A stretch of DNA of 64,000 nucleotides, from NCBI RefSeq assembly GCF_001273845.1, contig NZ_JHBW01000087.1:682001-746000 (forward strand), in the 5' to 3' direction. The notes below the pieces were generated by a model. It saw nothing but the letters and a program-made list of their open reading frames with translations, did not search any database and was not told the DNA's origin. Below, piece by piece: positions 9,214 to 17,752 of the stretch. This stretch comes from Leucobacter musarum subsp. musarum (GTDB lineage Bacteria > Actinomycetota > Actinomycetes > Actinomycetales > Microbacteriaceae). How positions within the stretch are numbered: the first letter of the stretch is position 1; each line of letters opens with the position of its first letter. The translations under genes and the position numbers were made by a program.

Positions 9214-10506
9214 CTACCGCTCGAGGTGGCGCTCCTGCGACCCGATGTACAGCTGCTGGGGGCGGCCGATCTTGGTCTGGCCGTCCCCGCGCGCCTCGCG
9301 CCACTGCGCGATCCAACCGGGCAGTCGCCCGATCGCGAAGAGCACGGTGAACATGCGGGTCGGAAAGCCCATCGCCTTGTAGATGACCCCGGTGTAGAAG
9401 TCGACGTTCGGGTAGAGCTTGCGCTCCCGAAAGTAGTCGTCTTCGAGGGCGATCTGCTCGAGCTCCTGTGCCAGACCGAGCAGCGGATCATTGACGCCGA
9501 GCTCTTCGAGCACCTTTGCGGCGCTCTCCTTGACGATGCGCGCACGCGGATCGTAATTCTTGTAGACGCGGTGCCCGAAGCCCATGAGCTTCACCCCGTC
9601 TTCCTTATTCTTCACCTTCTCAACGAAGGTCTCGACGCTCTGCCCGGAGTCGCGAATGCGCGCGAGCATGTCGAGCACGGCCTCGTTCGCTCCACCGTGC
9701 AGCGGGCCCGAGAGCGCGTTGATGCCGGCGGAGACCGAGGAGAACATGTTCGCGCCGGTCGACCCGACGAGTCGCACCGTCGACGTCGACGCGTTCTGCT
9801 CGTGGTCGGCGTGCAGAATGAGGAGCTTGTCGAGTGCGTCGACGAGCACCGGGTTCAGTTCGTACTTCTCGGCCTTGTTGCCGAAGTTGAGGCGCAGGAA
9901 GTTCTCGACGAAGTTGAGGTTGTTGTCGGGGTAGAGGAGCGCCTGGCCGATCGACTTCTTGTGCGCATACGCGGCAAGTACTGGCAGCTTCGCGAGGAGT
10001 CGGATCGTGTTGACCTCGACGAACTCGGGCACCGCGGTGTCGAGCGACGACTCGTAATAGGTCGACATGGTCTGGAGACCGCCCGAGAGCACCGCCATCG
10101 GGTGCGCGGTGTGCGGCACGCCCTCGAAGAAGTAGCGCATGTCTTCGTGGAGCAGCGTGTGCCGACGGATCTCCTCGTCGAACGCACCCAGCTCGTCGGC
10201 CGTGGGCAGTTCGCCGTAGATCAGCAGGTAGGCCACCTCGAGGAAGGTCGAGTGACGTGCGAGCTCTTCGATGGGATACCCGCGATAGCGCAGAATGCCT
10301 TCTTCACCGTCGATGTAAGTGATCTCGGATTTGGTCGACGCGGTGTTCACGAAGCCGTAGTCGAGTGCCGTCAGGCCGCTCTGCTTGGTGAGCGTGCTGA
10401 CATCGATCGCGGAGTGACCATCGACGGCCTCGACGATCGGAAACTCGGCACTGCCCCCGGGAAAGGTCAGTTTGGCGGTGGCCGGGCCCTGCGTCGATTC
10501 GGTCAC
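9214..10506 (-). CDS. gltA: Citrate synthase (type II)
   Basis: 430 aa, the long hexameric type. It condenses oxaloacetate and acetyl-CoA at entry to the TCA cycle. Active-site His segments GPLHGGANE and [13 protein letters not shown] are intact, and the N-terminal beta-rich extension (TKLTFPGGS-like) typical of type II enzymes is present. GTG 10506 has a good ribosome site, GAGGAG. The 161 bases upstream hold no gene; a TGATAGGAAT stretch there resembles an extended -10. A second, shorter citrate-synthase homologue at 24-25 kb belongs to the methylcitrate cycle. Confidence 0.93.
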   Translation of the reverse strand: MTESTQGPATAKLTFPGGSAEFPIVEAVDGHSAIDVSTLTKQSGLTALDYGFVNTASTKSEITYIDGEEGILRYRGYPIEELARHSTFLEVAYLLIYGELPTADELGAFDEEIRRHTLLHEDMRYFFEGVPHTAHPMAVLSGGLQTMSTYYESSLDTAVPEFVEVNTIRLLAKLPVLAAYAHKKSIGQALLYPDNNLNFVENFLRLNFGNKAEKYELNPVLVDALDKLLILHADHEQNASTSTVRLVGSTGANMFSSVSAGINALSGPLHGGANEAVLDMLARIRDSGQSVETFVEKVKNKEDGVKLMGFGHRVYKNYDPRARIVKESAAKVLEELGVNDPLLGLAQELEQIALEDDYFRERKLYPNVDFYTGVIYKAMGFPTRMFTVLFAIGRLPGWIAQWREARGDGQTKIGRPQQLYIGSQERHLER

Positions 10507-10667
10507 GTCGTCTCCTCGTGAGGTCTCAATGCTGGCGCTGCGTCGGATGTGACACGGCCATTCCTATCACCCTAGTGGCTCCGGGGGAACCTGGGTCGAG
10601 GGCGCAGCGGTGACGCCCCCCGGCTCAGAATATCTTGATGTGAAGCGAAATGTCGATTCGAGACGGG

Positions 10668-11783
10668 TCACGCCGCTCGTGTCGCGGCGACTCGGATTCG
10701 GTTGGCGGCGGCCGAAATATCGGCGTCACTCGCGGTCAGAGCGAGTCGCACGTGCTGCGGCGAGTGGCTTCCGTAGAAGTGCCCCGGCCCGACGACGATC
10801 CCAAGCGTGGCGAACTCCGCAACGGCGTCCCACGCGTCTTCGCCCCGTGTCGCCCAGAGGTACAGGCCAGCTTCACTCCCCTCGATGCGAAAGCCCGCCG
10901 CTTCGAGCGCGGGGCGCAGCACGGCACGACGTGCGCGATAGCGTTCGCGCTGCGCAGCGACGTGTTCCTCGTCGCGCAGTGCCGCGGTCATGGCGGCTTG
11001 CACCGGCGCGGGTAGCATGAGACCGGCGTGCTTGCGCACGGTCAGCAGCCGGGAGATGAGATCGGGGTCGCCCGCGATGAATGCGGCTCGATAGCCCGCG
11101 AGATTCGACTGTTTACTCAGCGAGTACACGCTCAGCACGTCGGTGTGGTCGTCGCCGACGACACGGGGGTCAAGAATCGACGGGATACGCTCCGCATCCC
11201 ATGGCGCGTCCCAGCCGAATTCGGCGTAGCACTCGTCGCCGGCGATGACGGCCCCGAGTTCGCGGGCTCGAGTCACCGCTGCACGCAGCGCGGCAACGTC
11301 GAGCACCCGGCCGTCGGGGTTGCCCGGCGAGTTGATCCAGACGAGCTTCGTGTGCTCGGGCCATTCCGCGGGGTCGTCCGACGCCACCGCATCGGCGCCG
11401 ACGAGCGCCGCCCCCGTCGCGTAGCTCGGGTAGGCGATCCGGGGGAACACGACGGCTTCCCCGGCACCGATACCGAGCAAGAATGGCAGCAGCGCCACGA
11501 GCTCTTTCGAGCCGACCGTCGGCAGCACGCCGCTCGGTTCCACCGCCACGCCTCGGCGACGCGCGAACCACTCCGAGATCGCGGCGCGAAGCTCTCCGGT
11601 ACCGGCGGTTGCCGGGTAGGCGTGCGCATCAGTGGCTGCGGCGAGCGCATCGCGCACCGAACCGGGAGTCGGGTCAACGGGCGATCCGACCGAAAGGTTC
11701 AGCGCCCCCTCGGGGTGTCGGGCCGCGGTCGCCGCGTACGGCTCCATCGCGTCCCACGGGTAGTCGGGCAGCGGCTGGCGCAT
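10668..11783 (-). CDS. dapC: Succinyldiaminopimelate transaminase DapC
   Basis: 371 aa fold-type I PLP aminotransferase. The Schiff-base Lys is in YSLSKQSNLAGYRAAF, and the PLP-binding ND/Y regions are visible (WINSPGNPDGR, GDECYAEFGWD). It converts N-succinyl-2-amino-6-ketopimelate to succinyl-DAP between DapD and DapE. The start at ATG 11783 gives MRQPLPDYPWD, the usual DapC beginning, and lies seven bases after the ferredoxin stop; the fdxA-dapC pairing is standard in actinobacteria and supports this over other class-I aminotransferases. Confidence 0.88.
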   Translation of the reverse strand: MRQPLPDYPWDAMEPYAATAARHPEGALNLSVGSPVDPTPGSVRDALAAATDAHAYPATAGTGELRAAISEWFARRRGVAVEPSGVLPTVGSKELVALLPFLLGIGAGEAVVFPRIAYPSYATGAALVGADAVASDDPAEWPEHTKLVWINSPGNPDGRVLDVAALRAAVTRARELGAVIAGDECYAEFGWDAPWDAERIPSILDPRVVGDDHTDVLSVYSLSKQSNLAGYRAAFIAGDPDLISRLLTVRKHAGLMLPAPVQAAMTAALRDEEHVAAQRERYRARRAVLRPALEAAGFRIEGSEAGLYLWATRGEDAWDAVAEFATLGIVVGPGHFYGSHSPQHVRLALTASDADISAAANRIRVAATRAA

Positions 11784-11790
11784 GGTGTCC

Positions 11791-12111
11791 TTACTCGCCC
11801 TGGGGCGGGAGTGCTGCGATGATCGGGTGATCGAAGTCGTAGGCGCCGGTCTTCGCGGCTCCGCCCGGCGAGCCGATCTCGTCGAAGAATTCGACGTTGG
11901 CCTTGTAGTAATCGGCCCATTCTTCGGGCAGGTCGTCCTCGTAATAGATCGCCTCGACCGGGCACACCGGTTCGCAGGCGCCGCAGTCAACGCATTCATC
12001 GGGGTGGATGTAGAGCGACCGTTCGCCCTCGTAGATGCAGTCGACCGGGCACTCGTCCACGCACGCGCGATCTTTCACGTCGACGCACGGAAGAGCGATC
12101 ACGTAAGTCAC
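11791..12111 (-). CDS. fdxA: Seven-iron ferredoxin FdxA
   Basis: 106 aa electron carrier with one [3Fe-4S] and one [4Fe-4S] cluster. Cys motifs: [19 protein letters not shown] near the N-terminus and [17 protein letters not shown] after it, then the acidic C-terminal extension usual for this family. GTG 12111 is preceded by AAAGGCGGG. The gene is co-transcribed with dapC. A TAGGAT hexamer about 45 bases upstream may be its -10 element. Confidence 0.93.
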   Translation of the reverse strand: MTYVIALPCVDVKDRACVDECPVDCIYEGERSLYIHPDECVDCGACEPVCPVEAIYYEDDLPEEWADYYKANVEFFDEIGSPGGAAKTGAYDFDHPIIAALPPQGE

Positions 12112-12189
12112 GGGACCCGCCTTTCACTCGGGAGATGCCGGGAATGCCCGACAGGTTCCATCCTACTCGCGGCGCTCCTGGTCGCTCGC

Positions 12190-14739
12190 TCAGTGAGCGT
12201 CGTGCCCTCCGTGCACCGGTCGCGTGGGGATCGACGTGGTGACGACCGGAACTTCGGCCGACAACTGCGGCATCGTGCCGCTGTCGCCCTGCCGCGGCAG
12301 GATCCCTGCCGAAAGTCCGCCGAACGCTCCGAGGTCGGGCCCCTGGTCGGCGAGGGCGACTCGTGTCGTCTCTCCGGCGACGATGCGCACATCTGCATCG
12401 CGCACACGCACCACGATCGGGCCTTCGCCCGAGATCAGGGTGAAACTGATCGCTTCGCGCTCGAGCCGCACTTCGAACCGCTGCCCGCGCCATTCGAGAC
12501 GGAACTCGAGCGAGCCCCAGTGGTCGGGCAGCCGGGGATCGAACGTGAGTTGACGACCGGCGTCGCGCATGCCCGCGAAGCCCTGGACGAGCGCCATCCA
12601 CACCCCGCCGGTCGAGGCGATGTGCAACCCGTCCGACGCGTTGTGGTGCAGGTCATCGAGATCGACGCGAAGCGCGTGATCGAAGTATCGGTACGCGAGG
12701 TCACGGTAGCCGACCTCTGCCGCGATGATCGACTGCACCACCGCCGACAGCGTCGAATCCCCCGTGGTCAGCGCGTCGTAGTACTCGAAGTCCCGGCGTT
12801 TCTCGTCGCGCCCGAACTCGTTGCTGGCGAGGAGCAGCGCGAGCACCACGTCAGCCTGCTTGAGCACTTGGAAACGGTAGATGACGAGAGGATGGAAGTG
12901 CAGCAAGAGCGGCTTCTGCTCGGGAGGGGTGGCTGCCAGATCCCACACTTCTCGATCCAGAAAATGCGCGTCCTGCGGGTGAATGCCGTGCTGCTCGGAG
13001 TAAGGCACCGCCATGCCTTCGGCGGCACGCTCCCACGAGTCGATCTCTTCAGCAGTGATGCCGAGGCGGTCGATGAGCACCGCATACTCGGCCGGAGCCT
13101 CGGCGAGGAGACGTCGCGCGACCTCCACGGCGAATCGCAGGTTGAACCGCGCCATGACGTTCGTGAAGAGATTGTCGTTGACCACGGTGGTGTACTCATC
13201 CGGACCGGTGACACCGTGGATGTGGAAACGCTCGGTGCCGTCGTCGTCGCGCCGCCAGAATCCGAGACTCGCCCACAGCCGCGCGGTCTCGATCGCGACG
13301 TCGGAGGCACCCGAGAGCACGTACTCGAGGTCGCCGGTCGCCGCGACGTAGCGCGCGAGCGCATAGGTGATGTCCGCGTTGATGTGATACCCCGCGGTGC
13401 CGGCCGCGTAGTAGGCGCTGGCCTCTTCGCCGTTGATGGTGCGCCACGGGAACAGCGCACCGTTTTCGTTGAGGGTCGCGGCCCGCTTGCGCGCCTGCGG
13501 CAGCATCCGCTCTCGGGCGCGCAGTGCGTTGCGCGCCCAGAACGGCGAGGTGTACGTGAGGAACGGCAGCACGTAGATCTCGGTGTCCCAGAAGTAGTGC
13601 CCGCTATAGCCGGAGCCGGTCAGTCCCTTCGCCGGGATCCCGCGCCCGTCTGCCCGGGCCGAGGCCTGCGCGACCTGGAACAGGTTCCACCGGATCGCCT
13701 GTTGTACTCCGGGGTCGGCGTCGACGCGCACATCGCTGCGCTCCCAGAAATCGGCGATGTAGGCGCGCTGCTGTTCCCAACGAGTCTCGCGCGGCTCTGT
13801 TGCGGCGCTGTTCAGCGAGTGGATGCAGCGATCGAGCATCTCCGACAGCGCAGCGGTCGCCGAGTGGTGATACGCCGCGGTCTTCAGCAGGTGCACAGTC
13901 TTGCCGGCCCGAGCCGTGCCCTGATACACGTGGCGAACTCGATCCTGCGATTTGTCGATGCGGTGCCGCCACTGCTCTTCGGTGCCGGTATCGAAGTGAT
14001 GATCGACGCCGACGCCGAGCGTCATACGGGAGTCGCGCACGCGGTAGCTCAGCACGGAGCGCTCCCCCGAGTGCAGCAGCGGGCCGGGGTCGAGAATACG
14101 GTCGGCGAACTGGTCGGTCTTCCGCGGGTCGAACCCGGCGCCGGCCTCGCGCGGCGACTCCGTATGCACACGACCGAGATCCTGGCGGTTGACGATGAGG
14201 CTGCTCACCGTGACCTCGGCATCCGCGTCGAGCACGGTGATGCGCATTTCGAGGGTGGCGAGGTGCCGAGAGGCGAACGACACCATGCGCCGCGTATCGA
14301 CTCGCACGCGTTTGCCCGTCGGCGTGAGCCAGAGCAAGGAGCGGGTCAGTGTCCCCTCGCGCAGATCGAGCACGCGCCGCACATCGAGAATGTCTGACGA
14401 CTGCAGGTTCAACCGCTCATCATCGACGTAGATGCGAATCGTCTTCGTGTCGGGCACATTGACGATCGTCTGGCCGTGCTCCGCGAAGCCGTAGGCGTCT
14501 TCGGCATGGCGAATGCGCCAGGTCTCGTGCAGCCCGTTCAAGAACGTGCCGTGGCTGCCGAGCGGCAGGCCCTCCTCATGGTTGCCGCGCATGCCGAGGT
14601 ACCCGTTGCCGAGAGCGAAGATCGACTCGTCTTGACCAGCGAGCTCGGGGTCGATTCCTGAGACGACGAGACGCCACGGGTCGTCACCGAAATCCCGCTG
14701 CAACTCTTTGACCGGACTTTCAAACGACTCATGGCTCAT
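12190..14739 (-). CDS. Glycoside hydrolase family 65 protein, probable alpha-glucoside phosphorylase
   Basis: 849 aa, a full-length GH65: N-terminal super-sandwich domain (about 1-290), (alpha/alpha)6 barrel and small C-terminal beta domain. The general-acid Glu is E515 in GVTGPDEYTTVVNDN; substrate/phosphate-site segments FWDTEIYVLPFL and KQADVVL are present. Members phosphorolyse maltose, trehalose, kojibiose or nigerose to beta-glucose 1-phosphate; sequence alone does not decide which. The ATGA overlap with the beta-phosphoglucomutase-like gene supports phosphorylase rather than hydrolase activity. It is the last gene of the sugar cluster. Confidence 0.88.
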   Translation of the reverse strand: MSHESFESPVKELQRDFGDDPWRLVVSGIDPELAGQDESIFALGNGYLGMRGNHEEGLPLGSHGTFLNGLHETWRIRHAEDAYGFAEHGQTIVNVPDTKTIRIYVDDERLNLQSSDILDVRRVLDLREGTLTRSLLWLTPTGKRVRVDTRRMVSFASRHLATLEMRITVLDADAEVTVSSLIVNRQDLGRVHTESPREAGAGFDPRKTDQFADRILDPGPLLHSGERSVLSYRVRDSRMTLGVGVDHHFDTGTEEQWRHRIDKSQDRVRHVYQGTARAGKTVHLLKTAAYHHSATAALSEMLDRCIHSLNSAATEPRETRWEQQRAYIADFWERSDVRVDADPGVQQAIRWNLFQVAQASARADGRGIPAKGLTGSGYSGHYFWDTEIYVLPFLTYTSPFWARNALRARERMLPQARKRAATLNENGALFPWRTINGEEASAYYAAGTAGYHINADITYALARYVAATGDLEYVLSGASDVAIETARLWASLGFWRRDDDGTERFHIHGVTGPDEYTTVVNDNLFTNVMARFNLRFAVEVARRLLAEAPAEYAVLIDRLGITAEEIDSWERAAEGMAVPYSEQHGIHPQDAHFLDREVWDLAATPPEQKPLLLHFHPLVIYRFQVLKQADVVLALLLASNEFGRDEKRRDFEYYDALTTGDSTLSAVVQSIIAAEVGYRDLAYRYFDHALRVDLDDLHHNASDGLHIASTGGVWMALVQGFAGMRDAGRQLTFDPRLPDHWGSLEFRLEWRGQRFEVRLEREAISFTLISGEGPIVVRVRDADVRIVAGETTRVALADQGPDLGAFGGLSAGILPRQGDSGTMPQLSAEVPVVTTSIPTRPVHGGHDAH

Positions 14740-15440
14740 GCGAGCAATTCCTCCAGATCGGCGACGACGATATCTGCTCCCGACGCGGTGAGGGCCTCAC
14801 GACCCGCGCCGCGATCGACCCCGACAACGAGCCCGAATGCCCCCGCCCGGCCCGCCGCGACACCCGACTCGGCGTCTTCGAAGACGACCGTGCGATCGAC
14901 GGCGGCGCCGAGCAGGTCCGCGCCGCGGAGATACGTGTCGGGCGCCGGTTTGCCGGGCAGGCCCTCGTGCGCCGACACGACGCCGTCGACCACCGCACGG
15001 AAACGGTCGCGGAGCCCGGCGGCGCGCAGCACGGCCTCGGCGTTCTGCGAGCTCGATACCACCGCCAGCGGAGCATCGCGCTCGGCCAGGTGATCCAGCA
15101 GCCTCAGCGAACCGGGGTACGCGTCGATGCCATCGCGCTCGAGCACCTCGACGAACGCCAGGTTCTTCCGGTTACCGATCCCCCGCACCGAAGTAAGGCC
15201 GTCATCGGTCGGCGAGCCCTCGGGCAGCACGATGCCGCGTGCTGCGAGCAGCGCCGCGACACCGGAAAACCGAGGCCTCCCGTCGAGCGAGGCGAAGTAT
15301 TCTCGCTCGGCATACGGCACCTCCCCGCGGGCGGCGAAGAACGCGTCGAACGTTTCTTGCCAGGCTCGTTTGTGGAGTTCGACGGTGGGCGTGATCACCC
15401 CGTCGAGGTCGAAGAGATACGCATCGTACCGATCGATCAC
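14736..15440 (-). CDS. pgmB: HAD-superfamily hydrolase, probable beta-phosphoglucomutase
   Basis: 234 aa. HAD motif I FDLDGVITPT (nucleophile Asp and acid/base Asp), motif II VVSSSQN, motif III with Lys in GLPGKPAPD and motif IV VFEDAESG; the helical cap (about 15-95) is of the beta-PGM type. It would convert beta-glucose 1-phosphate from the adjacent GH65 enzyme to glucose 6-phosphate. The GTG start at 15440 follows the permease stop by 21 bases. General sugar-phosphatase activity is the alternative, but GH65 coupling favours PGM. Confidence 0.82.
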   Translation of the reverse strand: MIDRYDAYLFDLDGVITPTVELHKRAWQETFDAFFAARGEVPYAEREYFASLDGRPRFSGVAALLAARGIVLPEGSPTDDGLTSVRGIGNRKNLAFVEVLERDGIDAYPGSLRLLDHLAERDAPLAVVSSSQNAEAVLRAAGLRDRFRAVVDGVVSAHEGLPGKPAPDTYLRGADLLGAAVDRTVVFEDAESGVAAGRAGAFGLVVGVDRGAGREALTASGADIVVADLEELLA

Positions 15441-15461
15441 CCGGTATTCCCCTTCCAGATA

Positions 15462-16400
15462 CTACTTTTGCGAGCCCGCGAGGAGCGCCTGCACGAAATA
15501 CCGCTGGAACGCGAAAAACACTATCAGCGGAACGATCATCGACAGGAAGGCACCAGCCGAAAGGACGTCGATATTCGCTCCGAATTGCCTGAGTTGCGAC
15601 TGGATCGCCACCGTCAGCGGTTGGGAGTCCGTATTCGTGAAAATCAGGGCGACGAGCATGTCGTTCCACGTCCACAAGAACTGGAAGATCGCGAGCGAAG
15701 CGATCGCCGGGAGCCCGAGCGGCAGCATGATCTTGAAGAAGATCAACCAGTCGCGCGCGCCGTCGATGCGCGCGGCCTCGAGCAGTTCCTCCGGAACCTG
15801 CGCGAAGAAGTTGCGCAGGAGGAAGATCGCGAATGGCAGCCCGAACGCGGTGTGGAAGAGGATCACTCCGACCACGCTCCCGAAGATGCCCATCGCGCCG
15901 AATAACCGCGCGAGCGGAATCAGCGCGACCTGCAGCGGCACCGCGAGCAGCACGATCACCGCGATGAAGAGCCAGTCGCGGCCGGGAAACTTCATCCACG
16001 CGAACGCGTACGCCGCGAGCGCGCCGATGATCACCACGAGGATCGTCGTCGGCACCGTAATCACAATCGTGTTCCAGAAGGATCCCGTGATCGTCGCGTT
16101 GGTCAGCAGATTCGCGTAGTTCTCGAGGGTGATCTCGGCGGGCTTCGTGAGCACCGTCCACCAGCCGCTCGACGCATTGTCGCCGGCGGTGCGGAACGAG
16201 GTGAGCAGCAGGCCGACCGTCGGAACGAGCCAGAATATCGCGATGAGCACCAGCACGAGGTGCACGACTCCGCTGCTTGCGACCCGCGCAATGCGGGCGC
16301 CGAGCGTCTGGGTGCGTCGCCGCACCGCCCCCGGGGGCTTCGTGCCGGCGGGCTTCGGCGATCCTGCACCGGTGACGGGAGGTTCCAGTTGCGTCGTCAT
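15462..16400 (-). CDS. Sugar ABC transporter permease (MalG-like)
   Basis: 312 aa, six predicted membrane helices after a Pro/Ala-rich cytosolic N-terminus of about 40 residues. The EAA loop that contacts the ATPase reads EAARIDGARDWLIFFKIMLPL. It pairs with the other permease of the cluster, whose stop overlaps its ATG (ATGA at 16397-16400). No ATPase gene is present in the cluster, so a shared MsmK-type ATPase from elsewhere is expected (inference from how CUT1 importers work). Confidence 0.88.
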   Translation of the reverse strand: MTTQLEPPVTGAGSPKPAGTKPPGAVRRRTQTLGARIARVASSGVVHLVLVLIAIFWLVPTVGLLLTSFRTAGDNASSGWWTVLTKPAEITLENYANLLTNATITGSFWNTIVITVPTTILVVIIGALAAYAFAWMKFPGRDWLFIAVIVLLAVPLQVALIPLARLFGAMGIFGSVVGVILFHTAFGLPFAIFLLRNFFAQVPEELLEAARIDGARDWLIFFKIMLPLGLPAIASLAIFQFLWTWNDMLVALIFTNTDSQPLTVAIQSQLRQFGANIDVLSAGAFLSMIVPLIVFFAFQRYFVQALLAGSQK

Positions 16401-17746
16401 CGTCCTCGCTCCGATCGGAAACGGCGTACATTCACGATCATCGACGGCAGCACGAGAATCAGCAGCAGGATCGCGAGCGCCGAGCCCAGCCCCTGATTGC
16501 TGCCGCCACCGAACGAGACCGTCCACATCTCAACCGCGATCACGTTCGCCGCGGGTTTCGAAGCGCCAGGCGGTATCACGTACACCAGGTCGAAGATCTT
16601 CAGCACGTTGATGATCAGGGTCACGAACACCACGAGCAGCACCGGCGCGAGCAGGGGCGCCGTGATGCGGGTGAAGACCTGCCACTCGTTCGCACCGTCG
16701 GTGCGCGCGGCCTCCTGCAGCGACCGATCCATCGCGGAAAGACCCGACGCGATCATGACCATCGCGAACCCGGCCCAGATCCAGATGTACGCGAGAATCA
16801 CCACCACATTGATCCACGACGCGCTCAGCCAGGAGACTCCCGCTGCGCCTTCTCCGAAGTTCGACGCCGGCAGCGCGACGCGGTACTCGGTTCCGGCCTC
16901 GAGACCCTCGATCGTGTAGGTGCCGCCGGCTCCCGTCGTCGCGTAGCCGCGGATCGAACCATCGGCGTCGACCGCATCCACGCGCACCCCGGCGAGCCCG
17001 GTCTTGCCCGCTTCGAGTTCGCCCTGCGTGCCGCCCCCGCCCCGAATCAGGTCGAGAAAAACGGTGCCCGAGATCTGAGTATCACTCGCCGCGGTCGACT
17101 CCTTCGCGTCGACCGACCCTTCGGGGAGCGCGCTGCGCTTCACCCCGATGAGCGGGAAGTTTTGCACGTCGCCGGTGGCGACCGTCTCGGAAGACGCGAT
17201 CACCCCCTGGTCGGCTTCGATGCCCGTGCCCTCGCGCGGCTTCGCGCCCCGGTAACTGGCCTGATCCGTGAAGATGCTCTGCACGCTCGTGATTGCGGCA
17301 TTTACGACGCCGAGCTGCGGGCTCTCCTGGAACATACCGCGGAAGATGACCCCCGCGGCGAGCATCGAAATCGCCATCGGCATGAACACGATCAACCGGA
17401 AGGCCGTCTTCCAGCCGATCTTGTCGACGAGCACCGCAAGCAGCAGCCCGATGATGGTCACCGTCACCGGCGCCACGATGACCCACACGAGGTTGTTGCG
17501 AATCGCGGTGAAGGTCGTATCGTTCGTGAACATCGTGACGTAGTTCTGCCACCCCACGAAGGCCGAACCCGAGCGATCGAAAAAGGAGCGGATCACCGTG
17601 TACACGATCGGGTACACGACGAGCGCACCGAGCGCCAGCAGCGCCGGGCCGAGGAACGACCCGATGAGCAGCCACTGGCGCAGCCGGCTCCGACTGCGCA
17701 CCGCACCACTGCGCAGCGCAATCGGAACCGTCTGCGTCCGAGTCAT
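16397..17746 (-). CDS. Sugar ABC transporter permease (MalF-like) with an extracytoplasmic Ig-like insertion
   Basis: 449 aa, about 140 more than ordinary six-helix CUT1 permeases. Three helices (about 25-52, 85-108, 115-138) are followed by an insertion of about 165 residues before helix 4 (about 310-335); the EAA loop EAARTDGANEWQVFTRI is intact. Residues about 225-297 of the insertion resemble SdrD-B/Cna-B-type Ig folds (ISGTVFLDL, GLAGVRVDAVDADG, GTYTIEGLEAGTEYRV). By topology the loop is outside the cell. MalF of E. coli also has a large folded loop there, but this one looks adhesin-like. Possible roles are contact with the binding protein or the cell wall. Confidence 0.85.
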   Translation of the reverse strand: MTRTQTVPIALRSGAVRSRSRLRQWLLIGSFLGPALLALGALVVYPIVYTVIRSFFDRSGSAFVGWQNYVTMFTNDTTFTAIRNNLVWVIVAPVTVTIIGLLLAVLVDKIGWKTAFRLIVFMPMAISMLAAGVIFRGMFQESPQLGVVNAAITSVQSIFTDQASYRGAKPREGTGIEADQGVIASSETVATGDVQNFPLIGVKRSALPEGSVDAKESTAASDTQISGTVFLDLIRGGGGTQGELEAGKTGLAGVRVDAVDADGSIRGYATTGAGGTYTIEGLEAGTEYRVALPASNFGEGAAGVSWLSASWINVVVILAYIWIWAGFAMVMIASGLSAMDRSLQEAARTDGANEWQVFTRITAPLLAPVLLVVFVTLIINVLKIFDLVYVIPPGASKPAANVIAVEMWTVSFGGGSNQGLGSALAILLLILVLPSMIVNVRRFRSERGR

Positions 17747-17752
17747 CGTCGG

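Noticed and set aside
11782-14397. 871-codon open frame antisense to the GH65 gene
   Set aside because: Mirror frame of a GC-rich gene: Arg/His/Val/Gly-rich, no recognisable domain, and the opposite strand encodes a full conserved enzyme.
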